64,000 bases of DNA from Brachyhypopomus gauderio. Taxonomy: Eukaryota > Chordata > Actinopteri > Gymnotiformes > Hypopomidae. The notes beneath the pieces are model-generated. The model searched no databases, was not told the DNA's origin, and worked only from the letters and a program-made list of their open reading frames with translations. Each line of letters opens with the position of its first letter. The first letter of the stretch is position 1. The translations under genes and the position numbers were made by a program. The DNA is taken from contig NC_135218.1 in the NCBI RefSeq assembly GCF_052324685.1, forward strand, positions 20,582,197-20,646,196, in the 5' to 3' direction. Below are positions 1-12,151 of this stretch, one piece after another.

Positions 1-980
1 ACACTAATCTTTTGGCATTTACAAACTAATTTAATGAGTGATGGCTACATTTCACAATCTCAAACACTCAGGCAGGGAGTTCCAACTGCACGACATCGTT
101 TTTCCTTCCTTCGCCTGGGAGGAGTCTCGCTGCTCTTGGATGACACTCGCCCAGAAGTGCAGTAGCCTACTCAGGTTTCAGTTTCCTCGGCGTATAGCCT
201 ATCCAAAACACAAAATTGCAAAAGTGTTTCTTTTAAGCAAAATTAAAATCACTATTTCTTATGTACACTCACATACTGCAAACCTGCATCGCAGCCAAGC
301 CAAGAACTCTATTTTTGTCAATCTTAAAACATGTGAAAAAATATACACAGCAATAAACAGCCTTTTATACAAGACATGGGCGTGCAAGCTTCGGTTTATA
401 ATTAGGTGATTCTATTAGTGCATTCCAATATGTCTCGATAGTTAAAACTGGCGTAATCAATTGTAAAGTTCTTACTCGAAACCTTTGCCTACAAAGGATG
501 CCGTGTCGTCTGCTGAACCCCAGGCCCCCCACCCATCTAAAACATACAGTCGTGTCCAGGTGTCATCTGCCCTTGCCAAAGCTTAAGACAGCCACCGAGA
601 CGTCCTTTAGTGATGACTAAACTTAGTTTAGGCAGTGTTTTTAGGCAAAATAGATCGCATACACCCGCTTTAGTGTCTGTCCATTGCACATGTCTTCGAA
701 ACAACGAATTTTGAAAAGGATAATACTGTTGTACTGCTTCGGAAAGTGTTTACTGTAACACGGTAAATCAGCGACCCCTGCTGGACTATCTACGCGCAAC
801 CGCTCCAACGAGATGTGACATTAAAGCAAATTCTAGTGTATATTTGTCGTCGTCCATCGTTCTTTAATAGTTTTCTTCATTAAAACAATCCAATATACAT
901 GAACAATCAATTATAATTCACTAAATAAAAAATATATTTATACTATTCATTATGGGACTTATCAACACCGTCTTTCCGTA
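1..980. other. Left-edge intergenic stretch, nothing recognised
   Basis: I see no exon, RNA gene or clear transposon here. A 123-codon open frame at 38-409 on the + strand has no family resemblance and no supporting splice or promoter signals, so I read it as chance. The sequence could be the far flank or UTR of a gene lying to the left of the window, but nothing visible shows that. Confidence 0.5.
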
Positions 981-1062
981 GTCACGGTGGCCGAGAGGTT
1001 AAGGCGTTGGACTCGAAATCCAATGGGGTTTCCCCGCACAGGTTCGAATCCTGTTCGTGACG
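981..1062 (+). tRNA. tRNA-Ser (anticodon CGA)
   Basis: This is a class II (long variable arm) tRNA of 82 nt. The acceptor stem pairs 981-987 with 1055-1061, with one G-U pair at the base, and G1062 is the discriminator typical of serine tRNA. The anticodon arm spans 1007-1023 with the anticodon CGA at 1014-1016, reading UCG codons. The T arm has the TTCGAAT loop, which also serves as the B box, and the GGCCGAGAGGTTAAGG stretch is the D arm and A box. A five-T pol III terminator follows at 1069-1073. No intron is present. The gene stands alone about 0.8 kb upstream of nabp1 on the same strand. All invariant features look intact, so it is probably functional. Confidence 0.96.
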
Positions 1063-1162
1063 GTAAACTTTTTCTGTGCTAATCAGAAAATGTAACTATC
1101 TGGTTCACATTTACATTTTGCCGAAGCGTATCGTGCGGAAATGGACTCCGCAGTCTATCTAA

Positions 1163-1291
1163 AAAATAAATGTAAAATAGCACAATGCTTAATTGATGCG
1201 GGGTTTTTTATGGGCTTTATGTTAACGTAGTCAACAACAGTGACCAAGTTAACATAATTTCCAATAACAGTAATAATCAAAGCTTGTAAAC
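1163..1291. repeat. Copy 1 of a locally duplicated ~130-bp segment
   Basis: This stretch closely matches 1667-1800 in direct orientation, with scattered substitutions and small indels. It contains the shared landmark TTAACGTAGTCAACAACAGTG. It is followed by several short tandem copies of a TCCTAACAAA-like unit at about 1310-1365. I do not recognise a transposon family. Confidence 0.75.
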
Positions 1292-1436
1292 CAAGTAAAC
1301 AATTTACAACAATTCCTAACAAAATCCTAACAATTCCTAACAAAAGTCCTAACAAAGTCCTAACAAACCTAAACGTTTGAAGCTGGGGCAAAAGCCCCAT
1401 CACTTCCTTAAAAGCGTCACGTTGCGAATCTCGCTG

Positions 1437-1455
1437 CTGATTGGTTGGCGAAAGT
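1437..1455 (+). promoter_or_regulatory. Inverted CCAAT box next to an E2F-like site
   Basis: The sequence reads GATTGGTTGGCGAAAG. ATTGG is the reverse of CCAAT (an NF-Y site), and TTGGCGAAA resembles an E2F site. The pair lies about 430 bp upstream of the nabp1 start codon. Such pairs are common in promoters of DNA-replication and repair genes. Assignment to nabp1 is inferred from position only. Confidence 0.35.
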
Positions 1456-1666
1456 GCGGCATGTTTGTTACACTTATTCTAGTTTATTCTGAGGTACAGA
1501 ACCGTATTGCAATTTAGCGGTCGAGAGAATCACTTTCTTCAGCAATTTTAAAACGAATTACTACTGAATTACTGAATGATTGTTAATTGTTAGATAACAC
1601 TGTAACTATCTTAAAATTACCCAAAATGTGTATCTTAAAATTGTCGTGTGTAATCGTTAGCGATTC

Positions 1667-1800
1667 AAAAATAAATGTAAAATAGCACAACGCTTAATCG
1701 ATGCGGGATTTTTTATGGTCAGGTGTTATGTTAACGTAGTCAACAACAGTGACTAAGTTAGCATAATTTCCAATAACATTCATGCTCAAAGCCTGTAAAC
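1667..1800. repeat. Copy 2 of a locally duplicated ~130-bp segment
   Basis: This is the partner of the 1163-1291 segment, in the same orientation and about 0.5 kb away. It ends less than 100 bp before the nabp1 start codon, so it probably overlaps the proximal promoter or 5' UTR of that gene. Confidence 0.75.
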
Positions 1801-1886
1801 AATTAACGTTCATTACTAATCACTCAATTTCCGTTAGCATTTTCCTACACGTAACGCTAACAGGTTAAACTAGGCTTCGATTTGGG

Positions 1887-3443
<1,557 letters not shown>

Positions 3444-3596
3444 TTTGGTAGGCCCCCGTCTATCGCCAAATGCAGTTATTAGGTTCTTTGCATAATTTTA
3501 TTGTATTGCAGTTGATTATTAAAGAACAAGTGAGGACGATGACTTTTCTTTTCAAGATTTTTTCCTTTATTGTACCTCCTCTGTGCCAAATGTAAA

Positions 3597-3602
3597 AATA
3601 AA
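3597..3602 (+). promoter_or_regulatory. Polyadenylation signal for nabp1
   Basis: A canonical AATAAA hexamer lies about 150 bp after the nabp1 stop codon, a normal distance for a short 3' UTR. Confidence 0.6.
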
Positions 3603-3603
3603 C

Positions 3604-6005
3604 TGAGCAGTCATGGTATTCCACTCTAGACCCATAGTTTAGACATTTATGCCTTAACCAATGAGTGTGAAACAGATAAAATGCTGTTCAATTTAATAAC
3701 TAGAACAGCCCACTTCTCTCCACCTATCTTTATTTAATCTACCTTTTTTATTTGTAATGCCCCTTTAACCCCTGCAAATCTTGAGTGGCATGAAATAAGT
3801 TTTTTTAAGAATATGAGCCTGATGGCTGTTATTTTGTGCAGCGATGATTTCTGCAGTGTCCATGGCACTTGCATTCTTTCACGGAGTGAATGGAGGAGCA
3901 TCAGGAGAGTAAGGCACGTCTTTACTGTCCATAATGCCATGCAGCAATAAACTGCGGTAGTGCAGTACAGACTCGGAAAAAAGTGCAAGCAAGCGCTGAT
4001 AGCACAGGCAGTCTGTAGAGGACTGAGGAAGGCAACTCGAGCAGTGCGTCCCCTCTCCTATAGTCTGACTGGATGAGAATAGTGCACCACACCGGATAGC
4101 TGGAGCTTTGGGTTTAAATAGGGAACAGGTGAGAGTTGTGATGATTGGGTGTGTCAATAGGAAGGTGATTGGGACCGGGGGAGGAGTGTAGGAGATGATG
4201 GTGAGTATGTGAGTATCTGAGGCATAGAGACTGAGGACAGCCTACTGTGACAGCAACCTTTAATATCGTTTTCTCCTTCTAATGAATGTAGTCATTAGTA
4301 AAGATGTTGGGTCATTTTTGTGAGTTATGAGTCCCAGATCACTTTAACTTTAATGTACTAAATAATAGTTTTGTATTAATTGCTTAGTGACTGTAGGGCA
4401 GATGATTCACTATCCAGCCCGTACTGACCACTTCATGACTCCCAGCAGTGGGTTCACAGTTGTTTTCTAAATTAAAAATAAAAAACAAGAGTACCTCATG
4501 ATGCTTCTGTGGTTATTTTTACTGTCCTTCCTGATGACCTATGACATTTCACAAGGGTGTGAATGATGGTCAATGTTAAACTTGTGTTGCCAGTCATCCG
4601 AGGCTAATTATGTAAATGAGCAAGAAGTACCAGTCTAGACCAGAGGATTTGGAACATTGTGTATAGGAAGAGGGGAAGCAGCCAATCAGGAAGAGCCGCT
4701 GGAATGATTAGATGCACTTGGAAAATAGAAAACAATTATGGAACTACAATTGCTTATTCAGTAAACAGGAAAGACAAAAATATTGTGTAGTCTGGTCCCA
4801 GCATTGGGAATGTATAATAGAGTGCATGGACACACCATGCTGACAGAGCCAAACAGACCAGCCAAAGAACAATGAATGGGGTCAGAATCTTATTTATTAG
4901 ATCAGGCAAAGATCATAGTCAGATAACAAACACATTGGGTGAGATGGTCCTTGGGGCAACAGAGCTGTCCTCAAACTCCCTCTCCATCCCTGGTAAGTTC
5001 ATTGACTCTGTTTACTTTTTTTCATAGTCCATGAAAGGTAAATGATGACACTTGTAATATGTAAATATTTATAATAGACTAGTACAAAGGGAAGTTTGAG
5101 AGAGTTGAATGTCTGAGGATGTGGCCAGTGGAGGTTTCCTTCTTTTTGGCATGAAGGTCACAATATTCATATTGATGTCCTAGAGTCTACAATAGGCCTA
5201 ATGTTTTAATATATTATAAATAAACATTTGTATGAGTGTCTGTTTACTTTTTGCAGTTACCTTCAGTGGATTCAGAACATTATAAGTCTTACTTTACAAG
5301 AAATATACCCAATTTTTTTTCATTTTCATGAAAATACACAAAAGTTTTCTGGTTTTGTATAGGCTATACATGCAAAGGTAGACGTGCTTACCTTTTGAAA
5401 AATGTAATAAAATGATAGTTCCCTACACACACACTCTTCTCACACCATCCACATGCCTCTTCATGTATAATAAAATAGATGTAATATTCTTACATTTTCT
5501 TTACTCATTCATTTTTTTCATACTCACGTTTTTTTTTATTCAGCTGAATCAACTTTTCAAAATCAAACCAAAACAATGCAGTGTTAAAAAAAACCCACAA
5601 GTTACAAGTGAGCCTGATTATCTCAGTAAAGACATTTACACCATAAGGGTGAGCCGAACCTTCTTAGCATGTGTTCCCTCAGCAATAGAGACCAGCCAAA
5701 GAATTAAACTTCTCATCTTATTGTTTTAAAGCCATGTTCCTTGGATGTAAATAGCCTCATAATGATAGCCTTTCCTGTCTGGACCCCACTATAGGACTGC
5801 CCTCTTTATGCGAAATATGCTTTGATTCACTGCTGCGTCCTTTGAGCAATATCTCTGTCCCATCCGCAGTACCACAATGACCAGTGACCACCTTGGAGTG
5901 CCTCACAGCTGTAACCAACCTATAATGCGCAACAACCGTCGGTGTCCAAAACTTTCACTTTCAGTTCTGTATGAGATCCTTTTCTTCCTGTTTGATTATA
6001 ACATG
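3604..6005. other. Intergenic stretch between two convergent genes
   Basis: No gene is recognised. The part from about 3860 to 4260 has the look of a dispersed repeat, unique-looking but with no coding bias, though I cannot identify ends or family. The rest is AT-rich sequence with short T and A runs. Open frames here are short and unconserved in appearance. Confidence 0.4.
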
Positions 6006-6011
6006 TTTATT
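6006..6011 (-). promoter_or_regulatory. Polyadenylation signal for the ART-like gene
   Basis: On the minus strand this is AATAAA, about 200 bp after the stop codon of the 6209-6949 gene. It supports that gene being a real, self-contained transcription unit. Confidence 0.55.
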
Positions 6012-6205
6012 CACTGAAATAATTACTTACTTAAATGTGAAATGTCCACTCCTTTAAAAGGCATATTGATTATTTGCCGTTTAACCCACTACAATCGTGT
6101 TGAATAGTGGAAACCAACACCGATACATGAGATATGACGTGACATGTGGTATGTTTCATATAGGCTATTCGGATCAGGTTAAAAGTCTTTAATGATAGTT
6201 TCTTT

Positions 6206-6949
6206 CTACATTTCTTTAAGGAGAATTCCATACGGACGGATTGAGCGATCGACAATTTTCCTCATCTCTTCTTTTCTTTGCTCTTGTGCATCTAAGACGT
6301 ACACTTCAAGAGGGATTTTAATGAGCCAAATTTGGTCACTTTTCTTAATTCTCTCCGCTGGGTTGATTCTGTTCTGCATTATAACTCTGTAGCTCTTTCC
6401 GTTCTTTGATTTAAACTCTTTGTAGATATCCTCGTCCGTCTCTGCCATTTTAATGTCTGGAGTGGAATAGATCCCAAATTCTTGAGCTTGGTGGGGATTT
6501 GACTTGTTGATCCCTTCTCTGCCGGTACCGTGGTAGGACACCGGCCACTCGCCAGCAACAGAGTGGTTCCTCCAACCCAATGGACCGAGCCAAGCATTGC
6601 CATCTGGATATTTATCCAGGACTTTCAGAGCAAACCGAAACCAGCCGCAAGGCCGTGTGTAGGGTTCGTCGCCGCGCACGCAAGGAGAAGTGTCCGATAA
6701 GCCTCTGAAATCATAATTGTACCTCGGGTCTAAGAAATTGTCCATGTTCACGAGCAGCTCCGCCGGCGTGTCTGCATTCGCCTCGTCGGTGGTAGGCTCA
6801 TCTTTACACAGTATCAGAGGAACAAGAGCACACGACACGAAGTTGTGTACCGTAAGTTCAGCGATATCGATACCTTCAGATCCAATGTGAGGCATCACGG
6901 TTGCGCCTGTGAGAGCAGACAGAGCTTCTAGCAGAACTTCTCTGTCCAT
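6206..6949 (-). CDS. Intronless 247-residue protein with ADP-ribosyltransferase-like motifs; family uncharacterised
   Basis: One uninterrupted exon encodes 247 residues from an ATG in good context (purine at -3, G at +4) to a stop. The first 55 residues are a leucine/valine-rich lead. A central block has FRGLSD, RGDEPYTRPCGWFRFALKVLDKY and WLGPLGW. A following block reads GEWPVSYHGTGREG, then about 20 residues later GIYSTPDI, then a strand like VIMQNRINP, ending IRPYGILLKE. I have seen this block order in uncharacterised proteins of fish, lancelets and glomeromycete fungi. The HGT...GIY pair resembles the H and Y positions of PARP-type ADP-ribosyltransferases. That resemblance is my inference, and no third catalytic residue is evident. 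The spacing between HGT and GIY looks shorter than in PARPs. A perfect interferon-response element sits about 120 bp upstream. It is neither truncated nor interrupted. Confidence 0.72.
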   Translation of the reverse strand: MDREVLLEALSALTGATVMPHIGSEGIDIAELTVHNFVSCALVPLILCKDEPTTDEANADTPAELLVNMDNFLDPRYNYDFRGLSDTSPCVRGDEPYTRPCGWFRFALKVLDKYPDGNAWLGPLGWRNHSVAGEWPVSYHGTGREGINKSNPHQAQEFGIYSTPDIKMAETDEDIYKEFKSKNGKSYRVIMQNRINPAERIKKSDQIWLIKIPLEVYVLDAQEQRKEEMRKIVDRSIRPYGILLKEM

Positions 6950-7014
6950 CCCGGCGAGGTACTGTTCACTCTACCACAAGTCGCAAATATTAAATTGTCA
7001 CACGGTGTGAAAAC

Positions 7015-7020
7015 TTAATA
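7015..7020 (-). promoter_or_regulatory. Possible TATA-like element of the ART-like gene
   Basis: On the minus strand this reads TATTAA. It lies between the interferon-response element and the start codon, about 65 bp before the ATG, which would give a short 5' UTR. The match is weak. Confidence 0.25.
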
Positions 7021-7066
7021 CAGCTGGTTCAGCTACACCCACAGGAACACAAAGATCTGATCTGTG

Positions 7067-7077
7067 CTTTCAGTTTC
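7067..7077 (-). promoter_or_regulatory. Interferon-stimulated response element (ISRE)
   Basis: On the minus strand this reads GAAACTGAAAG, a full match to the GAAANNGAAA core bound by ISGF3 and IRF factors. It ends about 118 bp upstream of the start codon of the intronless ART-like gene, the usual distance in interferon-stimulated genes. I saw no second copy within the same upstream region. Confidence 0.65.
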
Positions 7078-7649
7078 ATCAGCTGACTACTCTTTTAAGC
7101 AGTCAAAAGTTTACCACCAATGCTATGAACTGAGCAGCGGGTGTGTTCGACTTATCCTTAATACAGAAACCAGTCAGCCCAATAGAGAGAGAAGAAGTGC
7201 AGATGTCTACAATGGATGGTTTTTTTTTTTCAAGTTTTGTTACATTTTCAAAATTTTTACATATACTTTTGCAAGTGTAAAAAGCCATTACATTTTTTTG
7301 TGATGGGATATGAAGGTGTTGAGCTCCAGGGCCCCCAGTCATTGAGGCCTCTGGTAATCTGAGATGTTGATGCTGTCATCCAGCTGTGTCATGTGTTCAC
7401 TCTAGTTGTGACAATGATCTGGGGGGAAAGCAATGTCTCAGTGAGCCCTCATGACTGTGGTCACCTCCTGGCTCCTTCCTTTAATTATGCTGCTATAGAT
7501 ACGCTTGCTGGATCCACAAGCTAATATCTGGCACAGGTGCTATAAATATGGATGTTTGATTTGATGGTTACACATTTAACCTGCATTTTGTATCTTGGTT
7601 ACATGCTTCTACAAAGAAAATTCCATACAAATTCCTAGAAAATGCTGGT

Positions 7650-7832
7650 GCTGCCAGTGGGTGTGCCCATGCCTTGAATGGACGTGCTGATACTGTCCCC
7701 CACCTGAGGCTCCTGCCTAGGAAGTTTTCATTGACACCGTCACCCCTGGCTTGCTCATTAGGGATCTGGAACCATACATTTGTAAAGCTGCTATGTGACG
7801 CTTTTTAAAAAGTGCTGTATAAATAAAATTGA
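7650..7832 (+). repeat. Dispersed teleost repeat tail, copy A
   Basis: It carries the landmarks GGCTTGCTCATTAGGGATCT, GTAAAGCTGCT and, at the end, GTGCTGTATAAATAAAATTG. The same order of landmarks recurs at 14256-14395 (reverse) and 22560-22748. This is a very common teleost interspersed repeat, and the conserved tail suggests a retroposon 3' end. I cannot name the family. Confidence 0.6.
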
Positions 7833-7871
7833 CGACATCTAATGGCAACATTTTATACAATTTATTACAAC

Positions 7872-8069
7872 CAGGGGCGATTTTAGGATCTGATCTTTAG
7901 GGGTGCCCAGCCCCCAGTGCTCACAGAGGCACAATACCAAAGTATTGCGCAGGTGCAGAGCAAGTTTTTTGCATAATATAATATTTAAAAAATGTGTTGA
8001 CCCAGGGGGTGCTGAGCAACCTCACAGTGGTGCTCTAGCACCACTAAAAATACCCTAGCCTCGCCCCTG
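7872..8069. mobile_element. Non-autonomous hAT transposon (MITE), 198 bp, both ends and target duplication intact
   Basis: The element starts CAGGGGCGA and ends TCGCCCCTG, a terminal inverted repeat of the hAT type. It is flanked on both sides by the same 8-bp target duplication ATTACAAC (7864-7871 and 8070-8077), the length hAT transposases make. It is too short to encode a transposase. The perfect duplication suggests a fairly recent insertion. Confidence 0.88.
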
Positions 8070-8077
8070 ATTACAAC

Positions 8078-9691
8078 TATTAACATTAATTGTATCATAA
8101 TGTGTATGTAACGATGAGGTTTGGAGGCAGGATTTTGAGGAGAGGTTTAACTGACGTTTTAATAAACACTACGTGAAACAAGAACACTTTCGGGACAAGT
8201 AGCAATGACAACGACTAACAAGAAATGCAGACAACAGTCACTCAAATACATGGGACAGCAAGACATCCCGATGACGAGACGAGACAGTTGCTATGAAAAA
8301 CAAACACACAAGATACACACTGAAGTAAACATGAATAGACAAACGTTCACACCCAGTCCCAGAGGGAGGGGTCGGAGGCTGTACTGTGACAGACCCCCCC
8401 CCCCCCCCCACCCTCCTCCAAGGGCTGCTCCTTCCTCCTTCAGTTTCACCCCAGTCCATAGATGGTCTACGCAACAAAGAGCAAGACTAGAACACAAAAC
8501 TTGATTGACAGGGAAGGAGGAGTCAGGCGTGAAACAGGAGTTTAGGTTAAATGAGCTTTCGGTTATGAGGCTGGAGCATTTGGGCCTTTTCCTGTAAACA
8601 CGCCATATTCAAGAACAGGGCGAGCAGGGTTTGCTTGTGAAGAGTGTACTTCAAGTGTACTCGGTTCATGAAGTGTAAAGACGATCCTCAGTAAATGGAC
8701 CCTTGTTTTGATTCATAAATAGCACATAAAATTCCCACAATGCACATGGCGTCAGGCTACTCAGTAAATGTAGCCATGTTTTAGAATAAACACATTTATA
8801 AAAATGTCAGTTTGTTTCAGTAATCATTTTATTATACATTTTAATTTACATTTAAACTTTACACCCCCCCCCCCCCCCAAAAAAAAAAAAAGAGTTTCAC
8901 TCTCACTTTAAAAACAGGACAAGAGCAAAAAATTTTTTATATATATATGCAAGTACATTGCATATACATGCATATTACTACTATGCCTGGAGTTCAAACA
9001 AATTAGAGTGAGACTCATCATAAGTCTATTAAAATCAACCCAAAACTACTTCTTCCTCAAATTAATAATCCCATCTACAAAAACAAATGCAAATCTCAAG
9101 ACTCAACAAAAAGAGATGCAAAATGCTTGCACAGTTCCGCAAAGCATGACAGGGAAAATGCTTTGACTTACACCTGGAAGGTTGGATGGATTATGGGGAA
9201 AGTGCTTTGACTTGTGTATAAGTCTATGCTGGTGGACTAGGGGGAGGGACCGAGATCCAGTGTAAAGAAATTATACACATGGCCAATTACAGAGCTTAAC
9301 CTGAACCAGGGGGAGGTTGGCAATGCATAAGATGTTGAAAGGAAGCCAGACCCTCAGTGTTCAAAAATACAGCTGTTATCAAAAATTTGAAGTGACATGG
9401 TGTGAACCGAGAAATTACAGAATGGTGGAATAAGTCGCTTTTTCCTCGTAAGAACAAATAAGATTTTTCCCATATACCACATTCCTGAAAGCATTACTTG
9501 TTCGATATATCTACAGTATTTCCCAGAAGCCTGTGCTGCTGGCTGGTTCCATCTTGAGCGTTCGACACTAAAGCAGCAAACCGTCACTGAACTGGCACCA
9601 CAGGTATAATCGGGTTGGCCCAGACTTCAGTGTCTGATCACTGGGTGGATGTGAGGTGTTGAGGTGTGTAGTTTTTCCCTATGAGCGAAGG
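8078..9691. other. Spacer downstream of usp40 with poly-C tracts
   Basis: No gene is recognised. Two long cytosine runs occur: about 18 C at 8394-8411, and about 17 C followed by an A run at about 8862-8890. The 8394 run follows the phrase CTGTGACAGAC, seen at the edge of some fish repeats, but I found no ends. The usp40 3' UTR must extend left from 9692, and a minus-strand AATAAA near 8831-8836 is one possible cleavage signal. Confidence 0.4.
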
Positions 9692-10084
9692 TTATCTGAA
9701 CACACCAACATTGATCGACAAGGCCACTTCTGGCTTCCTGTTTTTCATTGCTCTGGCTTTGCCCTCAGGCCTGGCCTCCTCAGTGATCTGCCCCCTGGTA
9801 GTCTGCCCTCTAGTGGTCAACACAAAAAATACATCATTAACCACTTTGAATTATTGCTGCCCATCTGTATTTACAGTATTTGAACACGTGTGTACAACAT
9901 GTGTGTGATGTGGGAGACGTTTAATATATCTGCATGTGTATGTGAAGGTGTGGAGGGAGAGGAGGATTAACTGGTGTCTCACCCTTTCTTCTGGGTGTGT
10001 GTCTGCTCCCTGAGTCTCTGCTGCTCCTGCTCATCCTTCAGTGTACTGAACTCTTTGTTAGTGTCTACTAGCATATTCTACATG

Positions 10085-10162
<78 letters not shown>

Positions 10163-12111
10163 GTGAGGGCTCCTACTACAATACCGCCATCATTCCTTAT
10201 CAGACGGAAACAATGGAAGACTTTGTTTCTCTGTTACCTTCACTCCGATGACGTCCCCATCTCTGAGGCAGTACGGCATTCCCTGCAGACTCTCAGTCTT
10301 CTTCTTCTTCTTCCTTTTAGAGACATGCTGAGTCTGGAGTGAGAAGACCAGCAGAGTTAGGCTCCTTCACGGAGAACCACCTAGATCCAACCTAACCATA
10401 AAGTTCTCTCAACCTCCTATCTGCCTCCACCACCCCGTGACCGCAGACAACCCCATTTCAAGCAGCACTCAAATCAGTGACTGGACTTTGAATTCATGAG
10501 CACCAACAAATTTTAGAACATTTGAATTTTTCTTCAGCAAAGCCTTTAAAAACTGTGTAAGCTCTCCTCTCGGCCTACTCACCCAATTGTGAATGACCGT
10601 CCAGGTGTGTTTGTCAGGCAGGTGTTTAGCAAGCAGAAGGTTGTCAGGCGAGGTGCTATACAGGGTGGCCAGGCTGTCATACAACCCCTTAGGGGAGGAG
10701 TCTCGCCCTGCATCCCACACAAACTCCTGGGCGGAGTAATACGCCCTTTCTCCAGGCATACCCATCTGCACCCTTAGCAACACGTCCTTCGGTCTGAGGA
10801 GGGTAAAGTCACAGAGCAAACAGATCTAGAGTCACTGACTATAGTTATATAGGAACATCATAGTAAATGCCTCGATTTGCCATTCATCTGATTGAGATGC
10901 TTGTCGACTCACCCAAGATCCTCCTCACACAGCAGTTTCTGCGCACACACCTCAGACCCCACCCCCAACTTGAGCTTCCTGAACACAGAGGCAGGACGGG
11001 CATGAGGTGGCACTATCCAAGTGTATGTGGGTGATCTCTCTACCCAGACGTGTGAACATGTGTGGAGATCTCTTTACGTACGTGTGTGTGTGTGTGTGTG
11101 TGTGATCTCACTACCTAAGTGTCTGTTGGTTTCCTCTGAGGATCCTGCTGGGTCTTTGTTCCTCCATTAGCCACAAACGCAGGAAGTCAGGAGTGGGCAC
11201 ACACACCCCCACCAGTGCAGGCAGCGTCAGCACCTATCCACACACACCCAAGGACATTCATACACTCGGGGTTCTGCCATCATTCAGGGTTTGGATTAGT
11301 CCACACAGTGGGTCTGGAGATCATTTACATCCCATCAGAGTCAGACATAATTTAGTCCATCAGGTACATGTACATAGCTTGTACAGTGGCGCATCAGTAT
11401 TGTGGTGAGAAGGCTACCGTACCTGACACTTGAGGTCCAGCAGTGTTGCCTCTTCAGAGATTTCCACATAACCAACAGACATCATCTCCATTCCTGCCCA
11501 CTCTAAACACAGACACAAATTTAGAAATATGCAATAAAATAATGTTTCATCATGTCTCTCATGCAAACGTTCAGAGTGATTCCGACCTGTTGCTTCCGAT
11601 TTCTCAGCTGTGTGACTGAGCTCAGGAAATCTGTCCACATAGTCACACCTCAGATCCTCCAGCCAGCTCACAGGCAGCTTCAGAAAGCCCTGAAGGAGTC
11701 AAATTCGATTCAAATTCAACACAACATTGTCAAAACTATAACTTTTTACATTCGCGTGAGAACGTTGTGAGGACTCGATTGCCTTCGGGGGGAGTTGTCC
11801 CTCTGAGATGACCAAAGTGTCCCCAGTGGAAACCTTCATGTCCAGCAACGATGCATTCTAGCATAAGACAAACTCAAACTCAAAGACAAACTCTCAAACG
11901 TGCATTCAAATTCACCCATCCACCTTCACATACCATACACGGGTACAGTGTACGCATGTGTGCACACAACTAACCCCCTCTAATAAACCAGCAGTGGATA
12001 GCAGCACTACAATGACCACCAAGAGGTCCAGATCTTACTGTACCTCATCCATGAGGGGTTCTCCAACCTCCTCACACCAGTCCATCCTCCGCAAGTGCCA
12101 GCACATTCCTA

Positions 12112-12151
<40 letters not shown>

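Noticed and set aside
10084-10170. Plus-strand open frame with a long Thr-His run
   Set aside because: It is the translation of a CA microsatellite lying antisense to usp40.
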